DNA from: Desulfarculaceae bacterium
GTDB lineage: Bacteria > Desulfobacterota > Desulfarculia > Desulfarculales > Desulfarculaceae
Assembly: GCA_020444545.1 (NCBI GenBank)
Contig: JAHLKT010000003.1
Location: 186,001-250,000 of the forward strand
Length of the DNA stretch: 64,000 nt
Reading direction: 5' to 3'
In this document: piece by piece, positions 8,206 through 17,089 of the stretch
How the letters are laid out: the number at the start of each line of letters is the position of its first letter
Position numbering within the stretch: the first letter of the stretch is position 1
The notes under the pieces: generated by a model
What the model was told of the DNA's origin: nothing
The model's database searches: none
What the model saw: only the letters and a program-made list of their open reading frames with translations
Translations under genes and position numbers: made by a program

Positions 8206-9554
8206 GCCTGCGCGCCAGACTGGGAGTGGCGGCCATGAGCTCCGGCGGCCAGGAGCGCCAGCGGGACTATGCCCGCGAATCGGCCCTCCAGGAGCTGAAG
8301 GCCCGCATCCACTACAAGGTCATCGAGTCCCTGGACCTGTCCATCCTCACCAACACCGACGACCTGCAAGCCGAGGCGGACCTGGAAGAAGCCATTCGCC
8401 TGGTAGTGGCCGGCGAACCCGACCCCATGAGCGAGGTGGAGCGGGAGCTGTTGGCCCGCGAGATCAAGCACGAGGTCATGGGCCTGGGCCCCTTGGAGCC
8501 GCTGTTGGCCGACGACAGCATCACCGAGGTTCTGGTCAACAGCTTCGACCACGTGTTCGTGGAGCGGGGCGGCCGCCTGGAGCAGATACCCATCCGCTTC
8601 CGGGACAACGAGCACCTGCTCAAGATCATCGACAAGATCGCCAGCGCGGTGGGCCGGCGCATCGACGAGTCCAGCCCCATGGTGGACGCCCGCCTGGCCG
8701 ACGGCTCCCGCGTCAATGCCATCATCCCGCCCCTGGCCCTGGACGGCCCGGCGCTGAGCATTCGTAAGTTTGCCCGCGACCCTCTCAAGGTGGACGACCT
8801 GGTGCGCCTGGGCTCCTTCAGCGCCCAGACCGCCAAGTTCCTGGAGGCCTCGGTCAAGGCGCGGCTGAACATGCTCATCTCCGGCGGCACCGGCACCGGC
8901 AAGACCACCTTGCTCAACGTGCTCAGCTCCTTCATCCCGCACCACGAGCGCATCGTGACCATCGAGGACTCGGCCGAGTTGCAGTTGCAGCAGGAGCACG
9001 TGGTGCGCCTGGAGACCCGCCCGCCCAACATCGAGGGCATGGGCGAGGTGGCCATGCGCGACCTGGTCAAGAACAGCCTGCGTATGCGCCCCGACCGCAT
9101 CGTGGTGGGCGAGGTGCGCGGCGGCGAGGCCCTGGACATGATGCAGGCCATGAACACCGGCCACGACGGCAGCCTGACCACGGTGCACGCCAACAGCGCC
9201 CGCGACGCCATCAGCCGCCTGGAGACCATGATCTCCATGGCCGGCCTGGACATCCCGGACAAGGCCATCCGCCAGCAGGTCGCCAGCGCCATCCAGATCG
9301 TCATCCAGGTAAGCCGCCTGGCCGACGGCTCCCGCCGCGTCACCAGCGTGCAGGAGGTCACCGGCATGGAGGCCGACACCCTGACCATGCAGGAGATCTT
9401 CCGCTTCAACCAGACCGGCATCGACGAGCGCGGCCGGGTGACCGGATACTTCGGCCCCACCGGCATCCGCCCCCGCTGGAGCGACCGCATCGCCAGCTTC
9501 GGCATCGGCCTGGACGCCGAGCTCTTCGGCGAGGAACCGCGAGGCGCGGCATGA
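8202..9554 (+). CDS. cpaF: Tad secretion ATPase CpaF/TadA
   Basis: This type II/IV secretion-family hexameric ATPase powers pilus extension, and in Tad systems also retraction. The 450-residue protein has an N-terminal domain (about 1-180), Walker [14 protein letters not shown] at about residues 226-238, an Asp box ([12 protein letters not shown]), Walker B ([16 protein letters not shown]) and a His box ([13 protein letters not shown]). All expected motifs are intact. It overlaps cpaE and tadB by 4 bases each. Confidence 0.96.
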   Translation: MSLRARLGVAAMSSGGQERQRDYARESALQELKARIHYKVIESLDLSILTNTDDLQAEADLEEAIRLVVAGEPDPMSEVERELLAREIKHEVMGLGPLEPLLADDSITEVLVNSFDHVFVERGGRLEQIPIRFRDNEHLLKIIDKIASAVGRRIDESSPMVDARLADGSRVNAIIPPLALDGPALSIRKFARDPLKVDDLVRLGSFSAQTAKFLEASVKARLNMLISGGTGTGKTTLLNVLSSFIPHHERIVTIEDSAELQLQQEHVVRLETRPPNIEGMGEVAMRDLVKNSLRMRPDRIVVGEVRGGEALDMMQAMNTGHDGSLTTVHANSARDAISRLETMISMAGLDIPDKAIRQQVASAIQIVIQVSRLADGSRRVTSVQEVTGMEADTLTMQEIFRFNQTGIDERGRVTGYFGPTGIRPRWSDRIASFGIGLDAELFGEEPRGAA

Positions 9555-10519
9555 TCTGGGGATTCACCGCCCTGATTTTCCTGAGCCTCTTGGGCGCGGC
9601 CTGGGCGGTGTTCAACCTGGTCTACGCGGGCAAGACCGGGCGCGAGGAGGCCTTCCGCCGCCGCCTGGCCGCCCTGGAGACCGACGAGACCGCCGCCACC
9701 GCCGCGGCCCGGGTCTATTTCCGCGACACCGCCTACAGCACCATCCCCTACCTGGACCGGCTGCTGGCCAGCCTGCCCAACGTGAGCGACCTCCAGCTGC
9801 TGCTCCACCAGGCGGGCACACCCTGCAACCTGGGCACCCTGGTGCTGGTCAGCGGGGTGCTGTTCAGCATCGGCCTGCTGCTGGGGCTTATGGACGGCTC
9901 CCTGGGCATGGGCCTGCTCTTGGCCGTGGGCGGGGGTCTGCTGCCGGTGTTGTGGCTGCGTTTTCTGCGCAAGCGTCGCCTGGCCGCCTTTGAGGAGCAG
10001 TTCTCCGAGGCGGTGGACTTGATGGCCCGGGCCCTTCGCGCCGGCCACTCCTTCGGCTCGGGGCTCAAGATGGCCTCTCAGGAGATGGAGAACCCGGTGG
10101 CCGAGGAGCTGGCCCGCACCTTTGAGGACTACTCCTTCGGCAAGGGCATGGAGGACGCGCTGAGCGACCTGGTGAAGCGGGTGGGCCTGCAAGACGTGAA
10201 GTTCTTCGCCACCGCGGTGGCCCTGCAACGCGAGATCGGCGGCAACCTCACCGAGATCCTGGACAACATCGGCCATATCGTGCGGGGCCGCTTCGCGCTC
10301 AAGCGCCAGGTGAAGGCGCTGTCGGCCGAGGGCCGCATCAGCGCGATCATCCTGTGCCTCATGGCCCCCGGCCTGCTGGGGGCCTTGTGGTTTTTGAGCC
10401 CCAACTACCTGAGCCTGTTGTTCGAGCATCCCATGGGCAAGACCCTGCTCATCACCGGCGGCGTGTTCCAGGGCATGGGCATCCTGGTGATCAAGAAACT
10501 CATCAACCTGAAGGTGTGA
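9551..10519 (+). CDS. tadB: Tad inner-membrane platform protein TadB
   Basis: This GspF-family integral membrane protein (322 residues) forms, with TadC, the platform on which the CpaF ATPase acts. It has a hydrophobic N terminus, a pair of transmembrane segments around residues 95-140, the T2SS-F cytoplasmic domain ([22 protein letters not shown] through [14 protein letters not shown]) and a C-terminal hydrophobic pair. It starts inside the last codons of cpaF. Confidence 0.93.
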   Translation: MIWGFTALIFLSLLGAAWAVFNLVYAGKTGREEAFRRRLAALETDETAATAAARVYFRDTAYSTIPYLDRLLASLPNVSDLQLLLHQAGTPCNLGTLVLVSGVLFSIGLLLGLMDGSLGMGLLLAVGGGLLPVLWLRFLRKRRLAAFEEQFSEAVDLMARALRAGHSFGSGLKMASQEMENPVAEELARTFEDYSFGKGMEDALSDLVKRVGLQDVKFFATAVALQREIGGNLTEILDNIGHIVRGRFALKRQVKALSAEGRISAIILCLMAPGLLGALWFLSPNYLSLLFEHPMGKTLLITGGVFQGMGILVIKKLINLKV

Positions 10520-10521
10520 GC

Positions 10522-11475
10522 ATGGAACAGGCAAGCAACCTGAGCGGCAATACCCTGGCCATCGTCATCGGCCTGGGCTTCGGCCTGGCCGTGCTGCTGG
10601 TGCTGGCCGCGGTGGGCTCGGTGGTCATGCGCCGCGAAGAGCCCACCCAGCGCCGCCTGCGCGGCATGCTGGGCAGCGAGCCCAAGCCCAAGAACTCCCC
10701 GGCCAAGCGCCAGCTCAAGCAGGTGATCATGGGCCTGCTGGGCCGCCTGGCCAAGCCGGCCCGGCCCCGCCAGGACTGGCAGGCCAACCAGATCCGCACC
10801 AAGCTGTTGCAGGCCGGCTTTCAGGCCCCCAATGCGGTGAACACCTTCCTGGGCTTCAAGGTGGCCCTGTTGATCGTCTTCCCCCTGGCGGTGCTCATCA
10901 GCCCCATCACGGGCAAGGTGGGCAACCTGCAACTCATGCTCTCGGTGGTGGGCGCGGCTTGCCTGGGCTTTTTCCTGCCCCAGTTCATGCTGGAAAGCCG
11001 CATCCGCTCCCGGCGCAAGGCCGTCACCCGCGAGCTGCCCGATGTCCTGGACCTGCTGGTCATCGCGGTGGAGGCGGGCCTGGGCCTGGACCAGGCCATC
11101 CGGCGGGTGGCCGACGAGGTCTCGGTGTCCAGCCCCACCCTGGGCTCGGAGTTCAACCTGGTCTCCCTGGAGATGCGCGCCGGCATCCCCCGCCCGATGG
11201 CGCTTCGGAACCTGGCCCAGCGCTGCGGGGTGGAGGAAGTGAGCAGCCTGGTGGCCATGCTCATCCAGGCCGACCGCTTCGGGGTGAGCGTGGGGCGCTC
11301 GCTCCGGGTGCATTCGGACACGGTGCGCACCAAGCGCCGCCAGCAGATGGAGGAGGCCGCGGCCAAGATTCCTCTCAAGCTGCTGTTCCCGGTGCTTTTC
11401 ATGATCTTCCCGGCAATCATGGTGGTTATGGCGGGTCCGGCGGTTATCCGCGTAAGCCAGAACCTGCTGAATTAA
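10522..11475 (+). CDS. tadC: Tad inner-membrane platform protein TadC
   Basis: This is the second GspF-family platform protein (317 residues from ATG 10522, three bases after the tadB stop). It has an N-terminal transmembrane segment ([19 protein letters not shown]), a middle hydrophobic pair, and the T2SS-F domain with [24 protein letters not shown] and [42 protein letters not shown], as in TadC. An ORF extending further upstream in this frame lies inside tadB and was rejected. Confidence 0.93.
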   Translation: MEQASNLSGNTLAIVIGLGFGLAVLLVLAAVGSVVMRREEPTQRRLRGMLGSEPKPKNSPAKRQLKQVIMGLLGRLAKPARPRQDWQANQIRTKLLQAGFQAPNAVNTFLGFKVALLIVFPLAVLISPITGKVGNLQLMLSVVGAACLGFFLPQFMLESRIRSRRKAVTRELPDVLDLLVIAVEAGLGLDQAIRRVADEVSVSSPTLGSEFNLVSLEMRAGIPRPMALRNLAQRCGVEEVSSLVAMLIQADRFGVSVGRSLRVHSDTVRTKRRQQMEEAAAKIPLKLLFPVLFMIFPAIMVVMAGPAVIRVSQNLLN

Positions 11476-11486
11476 GGAGGGCGGTC

Positions 11487-13079
11487 ATGCCCAAGAACAA
11501 GCCGATACTGTTCCTCGGCGCGGCCCTGGCCGCGGGAGCCCTGATGCTGGCCACGGGTTGCGCCTCCACCAAGGACCCGGGCGCGGCCCGCTGGCTGCAA
11601 CGCGGCGAGGCCGAGCAGCTCCTGGCCGCCCAGGCGGCCCGGGCCGAGATCGACCCCGACCCGGACAAGGTACCCATGGAGGCAAGCGCCATGGAGGCCC
11701 AGGGCGACGTGATGGCCTCCCAGGGCGCGCCCTGGACCGCCATGAACCAGTACCGCCTGGCCCTCCGGGAAGCCAAGGGCAAGAGCAAGACCCGCCTGGA
11801 AGGCAAGATCGCGGGTCTGGACCTGCGCACCGGGCGCTTCGAGGTGGCCCGCGACGGCTTTGCCAAGCTGACCAAGGCGCATCCCGGCCAGGCGGTGTTC
11901 TGGCAGGGGCTGGGCCTGGCCCAGATCGGGCTCAAGGAAATGCCCGCGGCCGAGGCCTCCCTCACCCGCGCGGTGAACCTGGACCCCTCCCTGTGGCGGG
12001 CCCAGAACCTCCTGGGCGTGATCTACAACCAGGCCAAGCAGCCCAAGAAGGCCGAGGCCGCCTTCCGGGCCGCCCTGGTCAGCAAGCCGGGTAACCCGGC
12101 CCTGTTCAACAACCTGGCCCTTTCCCAGATCATGCTGGGGGACTATCAGGGCGCCGAGGCCAGCCTGCGCCGGGCCCTGTCCCTGAACCCCGAGCACAAG
12201 AAGGCGGCCAACAACCTGGGGCTCTTGCTGGTGAGCATGGGGCGCAACCAGGAGGCCTTCCAGACCTTCGCCTCGGCCGAGGGCGTGGCCCAGGCCCACA
12301 ACAACATGGGCGTGCTCCTGGCCTGGCGGGGAGAGCCCATGCAGGCCCAGCACCAGTTCAAGGCCGCCTTGCAGGCCCTGCCCCGCTACTACCCCATGGC
12401 CGCGCGCCATCTGGACCAGCTGGGTGAGCGTCCCGAATCCCCGCCCAGCCGCATGAGCGCCCGGCCCATGGTGCCCCTGGCCGGCCGGAGCAGCTATAAG
12501 GCCCGCGCCTCGGCCAAGCCCAAGGCGGCCAAGCCCAAGCGCCGCGCGGCCGCCAAGCCCAAGTCCAAGACCGTGGCCAAGGCCACCGCCCCGGCCAAGC
12601 CCGCTCCCAAGCCCGTGGCCAAGTCCCCGGTCAAGCCCGCTCCGGTCAAGCAGGCCAATGGCGCTCCCCAGGCCGCGGCAGCCCCCGCCCCCGCGGTTTC
12701 TGGCGCCAAGCCCGCGCCCGTTCCCAAGCCCGCGCCCCTGACCAAGGAGCAGCGCATCGCCCGCGACAAGGCCCAGGCCCAGGCGGAAGCCAAAGCCAAG
12801 GCCAAGGCGGCGGCCGAGGCCCGAGCCAAGGCCCAGGCCCAAGCTAAGGCCAAGGCGGAAGCGGCGGCCAAGGCCAAGGCCGAGGAAGAGGCCAAGGCCA
12901 AGCCCACGGCCCCGGACCAGGGCGTGCGCTCCGGCCGGCCGGCCGTGGCCCAGCCCAAGGCCACCGCCCGCGCGCCCCAGGGCCTGTGGATCCAGCCCGA
13001 CGGCACCATGGCCTACGGCGCCGCCCCCAGCGGCACCCAGGGCTACGGCGTGGTCTTCGGCGCCTCTCCCCGCGACTGA
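11487..13079 (+). CDS. tadD: TadD-like TPR lipoprotein with long Ala/Lys/Pro-rich tail
   Basis: This is the last gene of the pilus operon; its ATG at 11487 follows TAAGGAGGGCGG. The 530-residue product has a lipoprotein signal peptide (lipobox LATGC, Cys about residue 26), then several tetratricopeptide repeats (about residues 85-300) typical of TadD, which helps place the secretin. From about residue 330 the sequence is low complexity: Pro/Lys/Ala, then a KAKA/QAQA helix-like stretch (about 430-475). It ends with QGLWIQPDGTMAYGAA. The tail is unusually long for TadD and could bind cell wall. Confidence 0.85.
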   Translation: MPKNKPILFLGAALAAGALMLATGCASTKDPGAARWLQRGEAEQLLAAQAARAEIDPDPDKVPMEASAMEAQGDVMASQGAPWTAMNQYRLALREAKGKSKTRLEGKIAGLDLRTGRFEVARDGFAKLTKAHPGQAVFWQGLGLAQIGLKEMPAAEASLTRAVNLDPSLWRAQNLLGVIYNQAKQPKKAEAAFRAALVSKPGNPALFNNLALSQIMLGDYQGAEASLRRALSLNPEHKKAANNLGLLLVSMGRNQEAFQTFASAEGVAQAHNNMGVLLAWRGEPMQAQHQFKAALQALPRYYPMAARHLDQLGERPESPPSRMSARPMVPLAGRSSYKARASAKPKAAKPKRRAAAKPKSKTVAKATAPAKPAPKPVAKSPVKPAPVKQANGAPQAAAAPAPAVSGAKPAPVPKPAPLTKEQRIARDKAQAQAEAKAKAKAAAEARAKAQAQAKAKAEAAAKAKAEEEAKAKPTAPDQGVRSGRPAVAQPKATARAPQGLWIQPDGTMAYGAAPSGTQGYGVVFGASPRD

Positions 13080-13094
13080 CCCCCACCCCGCCCC

Positions 13095-13125
13095 AAAAAA
13101 GCGGCGGGCCCCCTAAGGGGCCCGC
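13095..13125 (-). terminator. Rho-independent terminator of the btuB-like gene
   Basis: A perfect 9-bp stem (GCGGGCCCC, 13104-13112, with 13117-13125) is followed on the minus strand by six U residues (A-run 13095-13100). It lies just after the btuB stop. The same hairpin also faces the end of tadD, but it has no U-tract on the plus strand. Confidence 0.85.
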
Positions 13126-13153
13126 CTGGGGTTGCCGTGGAGCCTTACAATAC

Positions 13154-14998
13154 CTAGAACTCTGCCCTGAGGCCCAAGAAGCCGGACAGACCCAAAGTGT
13201 TGTAGCCCTGTATCTCCACGTAGTCCTCGTCGAAGAGATTGATGACGTTGCCGTAGACGCTCAGCCACTTGGTGAGCTTGTAGGTGGCCGTGGCGTTCAC
13301 CGTGATGTAGGAGTCCACCTGGCTGGTGTTGGCAGCGTCGGTGTAGCGGTCGCCCACGTACAAGGCCCAGACCCGTATGTTGAGCCTGTCGTTCATCAGG
13401 GGCAGGCGCACGCCCAGGGTGCCCTTGTCGCGGGGGTTGTAGGCCAGCTCCTTGTCGGTGCTCTCATCCTGGGCGTCGGTGTAGGTCCAGGAGCCGTTCA
13501 CCTCCAGCCAGGAGCAGATCATGGCCGAGGCGAAGAACTCCAGGCCCTGGCTCTTCACCTCGTCCAGGTTCTCGTACTTCCAGGTGTTCATATCGAAGTT
13601 GATCAGGTTGTCGGTCTGGATGTTGAAATAGGTCAGCCCCAGCTTGACGCGCTGGTTCCACAAGGTCTGGGTAACGCCCAGATCCCAGCCCTTGCTCTTC
13701 TCGGGCTCCAGTTTTTGGCTGCCGTAGGGGCTGTAGCGCTGGTAGAGGCTGGGCGCCTTGAAGCCGGTGCCGTAGGTGCCTTTGAAGGTGGTGCCGCTGG
13801 CCGCGATGGTGTAGGAGGCCCCCGCCCGCCAGGTCACCTGGGCGTCATAGTCGTCGTTGTTGTCGTTGCGCACCCCGCCCAGCAGGTAGAGCCCGTCCAG
13901 GATCTTGAGCTGATCCTGCAAGTACAGGCTCATGGTGTCCGCGGTCTTCTTGCCCACCGAGTCATAGGTGGTGGTGTAGTCGCCCTGCTCCTGCTGCCAC
14001 TGCGCCCCCACGGTCACCGTGTTGATGTCCTTGTAGAGCAGGTTGTGCCGCCACTCGGCGGTGGTCAGGTAGGAGTTGTAGTCCGAGCCGTCCTGGTAAT
14101 CGTTGGCCACCGAGCCGTAGGACACGGTGAACTTTTGGTTCCACCAGGAGAAGGGCGCGTTGGTCACGCCCAGGATGCTGGTGTAGGAGGTGGTCTTCAC
14201 GTTGTCGTTGGTGTCGCCCTGCTTGCCGTTCACATAGCCGTCGTAGTCGCTCTTGGCCTGGTTGTAATAGCCGATGAAGTAGATCTCGGTGTTGTCGTTG
14301 ATGTCGAAGCCCACCCGGCCGTTGAACTGGTAGGAGTGGTAGGCGTCGTCCTCGCTGCCCGCCTTGATCTTGGAGATTCCATCGGTGTTTATGCCGGTGC
14401 CGGCCACCATGAAGTTGAAGCGGTCGATCTGGCCCTGGGCGCCCGCGTTGCCCTGGAAGGTGTTGTGCGAGCCGTAGCCTACCGTGGCCCAGCCGGTGGG
14501 GTCGCCCTGGCCGCGCTTGGTGATGATGTTCACCACGCCGGCCATGGCGTCGGAGCCGTAAAGGGTGGACTGGGGCCCCTGCACCACCTCCACCTGGCCG
14601 ATGCCGCCGGTGAGCAGGTTGGCGATGTCAAAGGCGCCGTTGGTGGAGATGGGGTCGGCCATGCGCACCCCGTCCAACATGAGCATGGTCTGCCCGGACT
14701 GGGTGCCCCGCATGGTCAGGCTGGTGGTGCCGCCAAAGGGGCCGTTACTGCGAATGTACACGCCGGGCACGTCGCGCAGGGCGTCGGCCAGGTTGAACTG
14801 GGCCTTTTCCTTGATCTCCTGGTCGCTGACCACGAAGGTGGTGGAGGGGACCTGGTTCATCTCCTCCTCGGTCATGGTGGCGGTGACCACCACATCGCTT
14901 TGGTGCACCGTCTTTTTCTTGGCCTTGTCTTCCGCCCCGGCCAGGGCGGGGGCCACACACATGAGGCCCGCCAAAATGGGAACCAGAATCTTACGCAT
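13154..14998 (-). CDS. btuB: TonB-dependent vitamin B12-type receptor (BtuB-like)
   Basis: This outer-membrane TonB-dependent transporter probably takes up cobalamin or another corrinoid. The 614-residue protein has a signal peptide (about 1-22), a TonB-box-like segment (DVVVTATM), a plug domain (residues about 45-155, with ALRDVPGVYI and GPQSTLYGSDAMAGVVNI), a beta-barrel, and ends in aromatic Phe. Length matches BtuB. The substrate assignment rests on the two cobalamin riboswitches upstream and the corrinoid synthesis genes cbiA and cobQ. A terminator follows. The start has a good site, GGAAGGACATAACC. Confidence 0.92.
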   Translation of the reverse strand: MRKILVPILAGLMCVAPALAGAEDKAKKKTVHQSDVVVTATMTEEEMNQVPSTTFVVSDQEIKEKAQFNLADALRDVPGVYIRSNGPFGGTTSLTMRGTQSGQTMLMLDGVRMADPISTNGAFDIANLLTGGIGQVEVVQGPQSTLYGSDAMAGVVNIITKRGQGDPTGWATVGYGSHNTFQGNAGAQGQIDRFNFMVAGTGINTDGISKIKAGSEDDAYHSYQFNGRVGFDINDNTEIYFIGYYNQAKSDYDGYVNGKQGDTNDNVKTTSYTSILGVTNAPFSWWNQKFTVSYGSVANDYQDGSDYNSYLTTAEWRHNLLYKDINTVTVGAQWQQEQGDYTTTYDSVGKKTADTMSLYLQDQLKILDGLYLLGGVRNDNNDDYDAQVTWRAGASYTIAASGTTFKGTYGTGFKAPSLYQRYSPYGSQKLEPEKSKGWDLGVTQTLWNQRVKLGLTYFNIQTDNLINFDMNTWKYENLDEVKSQGLEFFASAMICSWLEVNGSWTYTDAQDESTDKELAYNPRDKGTLGVRLPLMNDRLNIRVWALYVGDRYTDAANTSQVDSYITVNATATYKLTKWLSVYGNVINLFDEDYVEIQGYNTLGLSGFLGLRAEF

Positions 14999-15028
14999 GG
15001 TTATGTCCTTCCCGCGAAGTTCACGGGC

Positions 15029-15178
15029 GGGATGGGTCTTCCGGCTCGGGGCATCCTACCGGCCCGCCTTCCCACCGTCCGCCGGGACGGCAGTGGCTTG
15101 CTAATGGGCTTTCGTTCCCCTCACGGCTGCGGGGCAGCGGGCGAATCTCACGCCACTTCCTGTGACATCCCACCTGGG
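15029..15178 (-). ncRNA. Cobalamin riboswitch, proximal copy
   Basis: On the minus strand the btuB leader contains the B12-box core: CGCTGCCCCGCAGCCGTGAG, AAGCCACTGCC, GGTGGGAAGGCGGG, AGGATGCCC and GAGCCGGAAGACC, in the right order. Just after the aptamer, CCCGC (15027-15031) can pair with GCGGG (15011-15015), which touches the ribosome-binding site. This suggests control of translation initiation, which is inferred from the fold. Confidence 0.92.
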
Positions 15179-15232
15179 TTGTACGAGGCTCGCGCCTCCT
15201 TTTTGGATTGGAGCCCACGCCGGGGCGGGCCC

Positions 15233-15268
15233 GAAAATAAAAAACCCCCGTCCAATCATGGACGGGGG
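15233..15268 (-). terminator. Intrinsic terminator after the distal cobalamin riboswitch
   Basis: The minus strand reads CCCCCGTCCATGATTGGACG plus four more G, then TTTTTTATTTTC: a 10-bp GC-rich stem (15245-15268) and a U-tract. It lies about 100 bases downstream of the distal aptamer and upstream of the proximal one, so it can serve as a transcriptional expression platform or a plain terminator. Confidence 0.9.
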
Positions 15269-15365
15269 GATTGCACCCAGCTTTCTTGGTCTCCCCTTCG
15301 GAACTCCGGTCCGCGAAGGGCGGCCGCCACCGGTCACAGGCCGGTGATTAAGCTCCGGGCGGAGT

Positions 15366-15525
15366 CGGCAGGTCTTCTGGCTCCCGGTTCATCCTCTGGC
15401 CGCGCCTTCCCACCGCGCTTAGGCGCGGCAGTGGCTTTAGTGCAGCCTTTGTCCCCGGTCACAGCGGCGGGACCGCGACGGTTTCGCACCGTCTTCCCAT
15501 ATTAAGCCACAGTGGCACCGGCTCC
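15366..15525 (-). ncRNA. Cobalamin riboswitch, distal copy
   Basis: This is the second, upstream cobalamin aptamer on the minus strand. It has GGTGCC near the 5' end, GGGAAGACGGTGCGAAACCG, GGTCCCGCCGCTGTGACC, AAAGCCACTGCC, GGTGGGAAGGCGC, AGGATGAACC and GAGCCAGAAGACCTGCC, which is a near-textbook match. A sigma-70-like promoter lies just upstream. Between it and the terminator are several competing short hairpins, such as CACCGG/CCGGTG. Confidence 0.94.
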
Positions 15526-15540
15526 GCATATGTAGCCTCC

Positions 15541-15569
15541 TTCCTATCCCAACCGGCAAATGGAGTCAA
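15541..15569 (-). promoter_or_regulatory. Sigma-70-type promoter driving the riboswitch-btuB leader
   Basis: On the minus strand TTGACT (15569-15564) and TAGGAA (15546-15541) are separated by exactly 17 bases, placing transcription start near the 5' end of the distal aptamer. It lies in the 55 bases between the cobQ stop and the aptamer. The -35 box is strong; the -10 box is only moderate. Confidence 0.6.
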
Positions 15570-15580
15570 GCCCTATATGA

Positions 15581-17089
15581 TTAGGCGCGGGGCTCCAGGA
15601 GGCCGTCCAGATTCAGATGGGCCTCCAAATGGTCGGCCAAGAGGTCGAACTGCCTCTCGCGGAAGGCGGCGTAGTCGCCGGACAGGGGCGCGTCCCCGCC
15701 CCGGGCCCAGGCCAGGAGCGCGGCGCGCAGGGCGTCGTTGTCCAGGATGCCGTGAAGGTAGGTGCCCACCACCCGGCCCTCGGGGCTCACCGAGCCCTCG
15801 TCCTGGTCCACGGCATTGCCCAGCACGCTGGCCAGGCGGAAGGCGGGACGCGGCGCGGCCAGGGCACGGGTGAGGCCCATGTGGATCTCGTAGCCCCGCA
15901 TCTCGCCGGGCGCGGCAAAGGGCAGGCCGTCGGCGCAGCGGGCCAGCACCCGGGTGGTGGTTTTGTCGCCGGCCATGGTGGTGGCCACGGGCAGCAGGCC
16001 CAGGCCGGGCTCATCGCCGGGCGGGCCCTCCACCCCGTCCGGGTCGGCGATGCTCTCGCCCAGGAGCTGGTAGCCCCCGCACAGGCCCAACACCTTGCCC
16101 CCCAGGGAATGGAAGGCCTTCACCGCCTGGTCCAGGCCGCAAGAGCGCAGCTTGGCCAGGGCGGCCAGGGTGTTTTTGGTGCCGGGGAGTATGAGCAGGT
16201 CCAGCCCGGCCAGCTCCTCGGGCCGCTCCAGCCAGGAGAGCTCCACCCCTTCGGTGGCGGCCAAGGCGTCGAAGTCGGTGTAGTTGCTTATGTGGCTGAG
16301 CCGCACCACCCCCACCCGGACCGCCCCGGCCCGCGCGGCCAGCTCGCCGCGCTCCAGGGCCACGCCGTCCTCCTGGGGCAAGAGGATGTGCTCGAAGCGC
16401 GGCACCAGGCCCAACACCGGCACCTTGCCCTTTTGGGCGATGTAGTCCATTCCCTCGCGGAAAAGCTCGGGGTCTCCCCGGAACTTGTTGATGATCACCC
16501 CGCCCACCAGGGAACGCTCGGCCGGGGTCATCAGGTCCAGGGTGCCCAGCACCTGGGCGAAGACCCCGCCGGTGTCGATGTCCGCCACCAGGATCACCCT
16601 GGCCCCCACCCGCTCGGCCAGGGGCAGGTTGACCAGGTCGCTTTTCTTCAGGTTCACCTCGGCGCAGGAGCCCGCCCCCTCCATGACCACCACCTGGTGG
16701 GCCGCGCTCAGGCGATCGAAGGCCTGCGTCACCGTGTTGAGCAGTTGGGGCTTGAGGGCGTAGTAGGCCTTGCCCGCGTAGTTGCCCATGGGCTTGCCCA
16801 TGAGCACCACCTGGGAGTTGGTCTGGCCGCCCGGCTTGAGCAGGATGGGGTTCATGTCCACCGAGGGGGCCAGCCCGGCCGCCTGGGCCTGGGCCACCTG
16901 GGCCCGGCCGATCTCCAGCCCCTCGGGGGTGATGCCCGAGTTCAGGGCCATGTTCTGAGCCTTGAAAGGAGCCACGTCCACGCCGCGTTGCTTGAGCCAG
17001 CGGCAGATGCCCATGGTGATGACGCTCTTGCCCACGTGGCTGCCGGTGCCGGCCACCATGATGGGGCGGTAGAGGGGGCGCTGGTTCAT
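15581..17089 (-). CDS. cobQ: Cobyric acid synthase CobQ/CbiP
   Basis: This enzyme amidates the b, d, e and g carboxylates of adenosylcobyrinic acid a,c-diamide using glutamine and ATP. The 502-residue protein starts at ATG 17089, which overlaps the cbiA stop (ATGA); a longer frame reaching 17197 lies in cbiA and is rejected. It has a dethiobiotin-synthetase-like N domain with GTGSHVGKS (about 14-22) and DPGGQTNSQ-like substrate residues (LKPGGQTNSQ). The C-terminal glutaminase domain has the nucleophile in LGLCGGYQLLG (Cys about 337) and the catalytic His in GTYLHGIL (about 446). Confidence 0.96.
   Translation of the reverse strand: MNQRPLYRPIMVAGTGSHVGKSVITMGICRWLKQRGVDVAPFKAQNMALNSGITPEGLEIGRAQVAQAQAAGLAPSVDMNPILLKPGGQTNSQVVLMGKPMGNYAGKAYYALKPQLLNTVTQAFDRLSAAHQVVVMEGAGSCAEVNLKKSDLVNLPLAERVGARVILVADIDTGGVFAQVLGTLDLMTPAERSLVGGVIINKFRGDPELFREGMDYIAQKGKVPVLGLVPRFEHILLPQEDGVALERGELAARAGAVRVGVVRLSHISNYTDFDALAATEGVELSWLERPEELAGLDLLILPGTKNTLAALAKLRSCGLDQAVKAFHSLGGKVLGLCGGYQLLGESIADPDGVEGPPGDEPGLGLLPVATTMAGDKTTTRVLARCADGLPFAAPGEMRGYEIHMGLTRALAAPRPAFRLASVLGNAVDQDEGSVSPEGRVVGTYLHGILDNDALRAALLAWARGGDAPLSGDYAAFRERQFDLLADHLEAHLNLDGLLEPRA

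Noticed and set aside
10354-10521. Upstream extension of tadC
   Set aside because: It lies inside tadB in another frame and has Pro/Gly/Arg-rich shadow composition.
12780-12900. Dense KAKA/QAQA repeats in tadD as a possible DNA repeat element
   Set aside because: The repeats follow codon periodicity within a coding frame; they are low-complexity protein, not a mobile or CRISPR repeat.
12986-15505. Long 839-residue plus-strand frame over the btuB-like gene
   Set aside because: Antisense shadow of a GC-rich receptor gene and its riboswitch leader; no domain can be seen.
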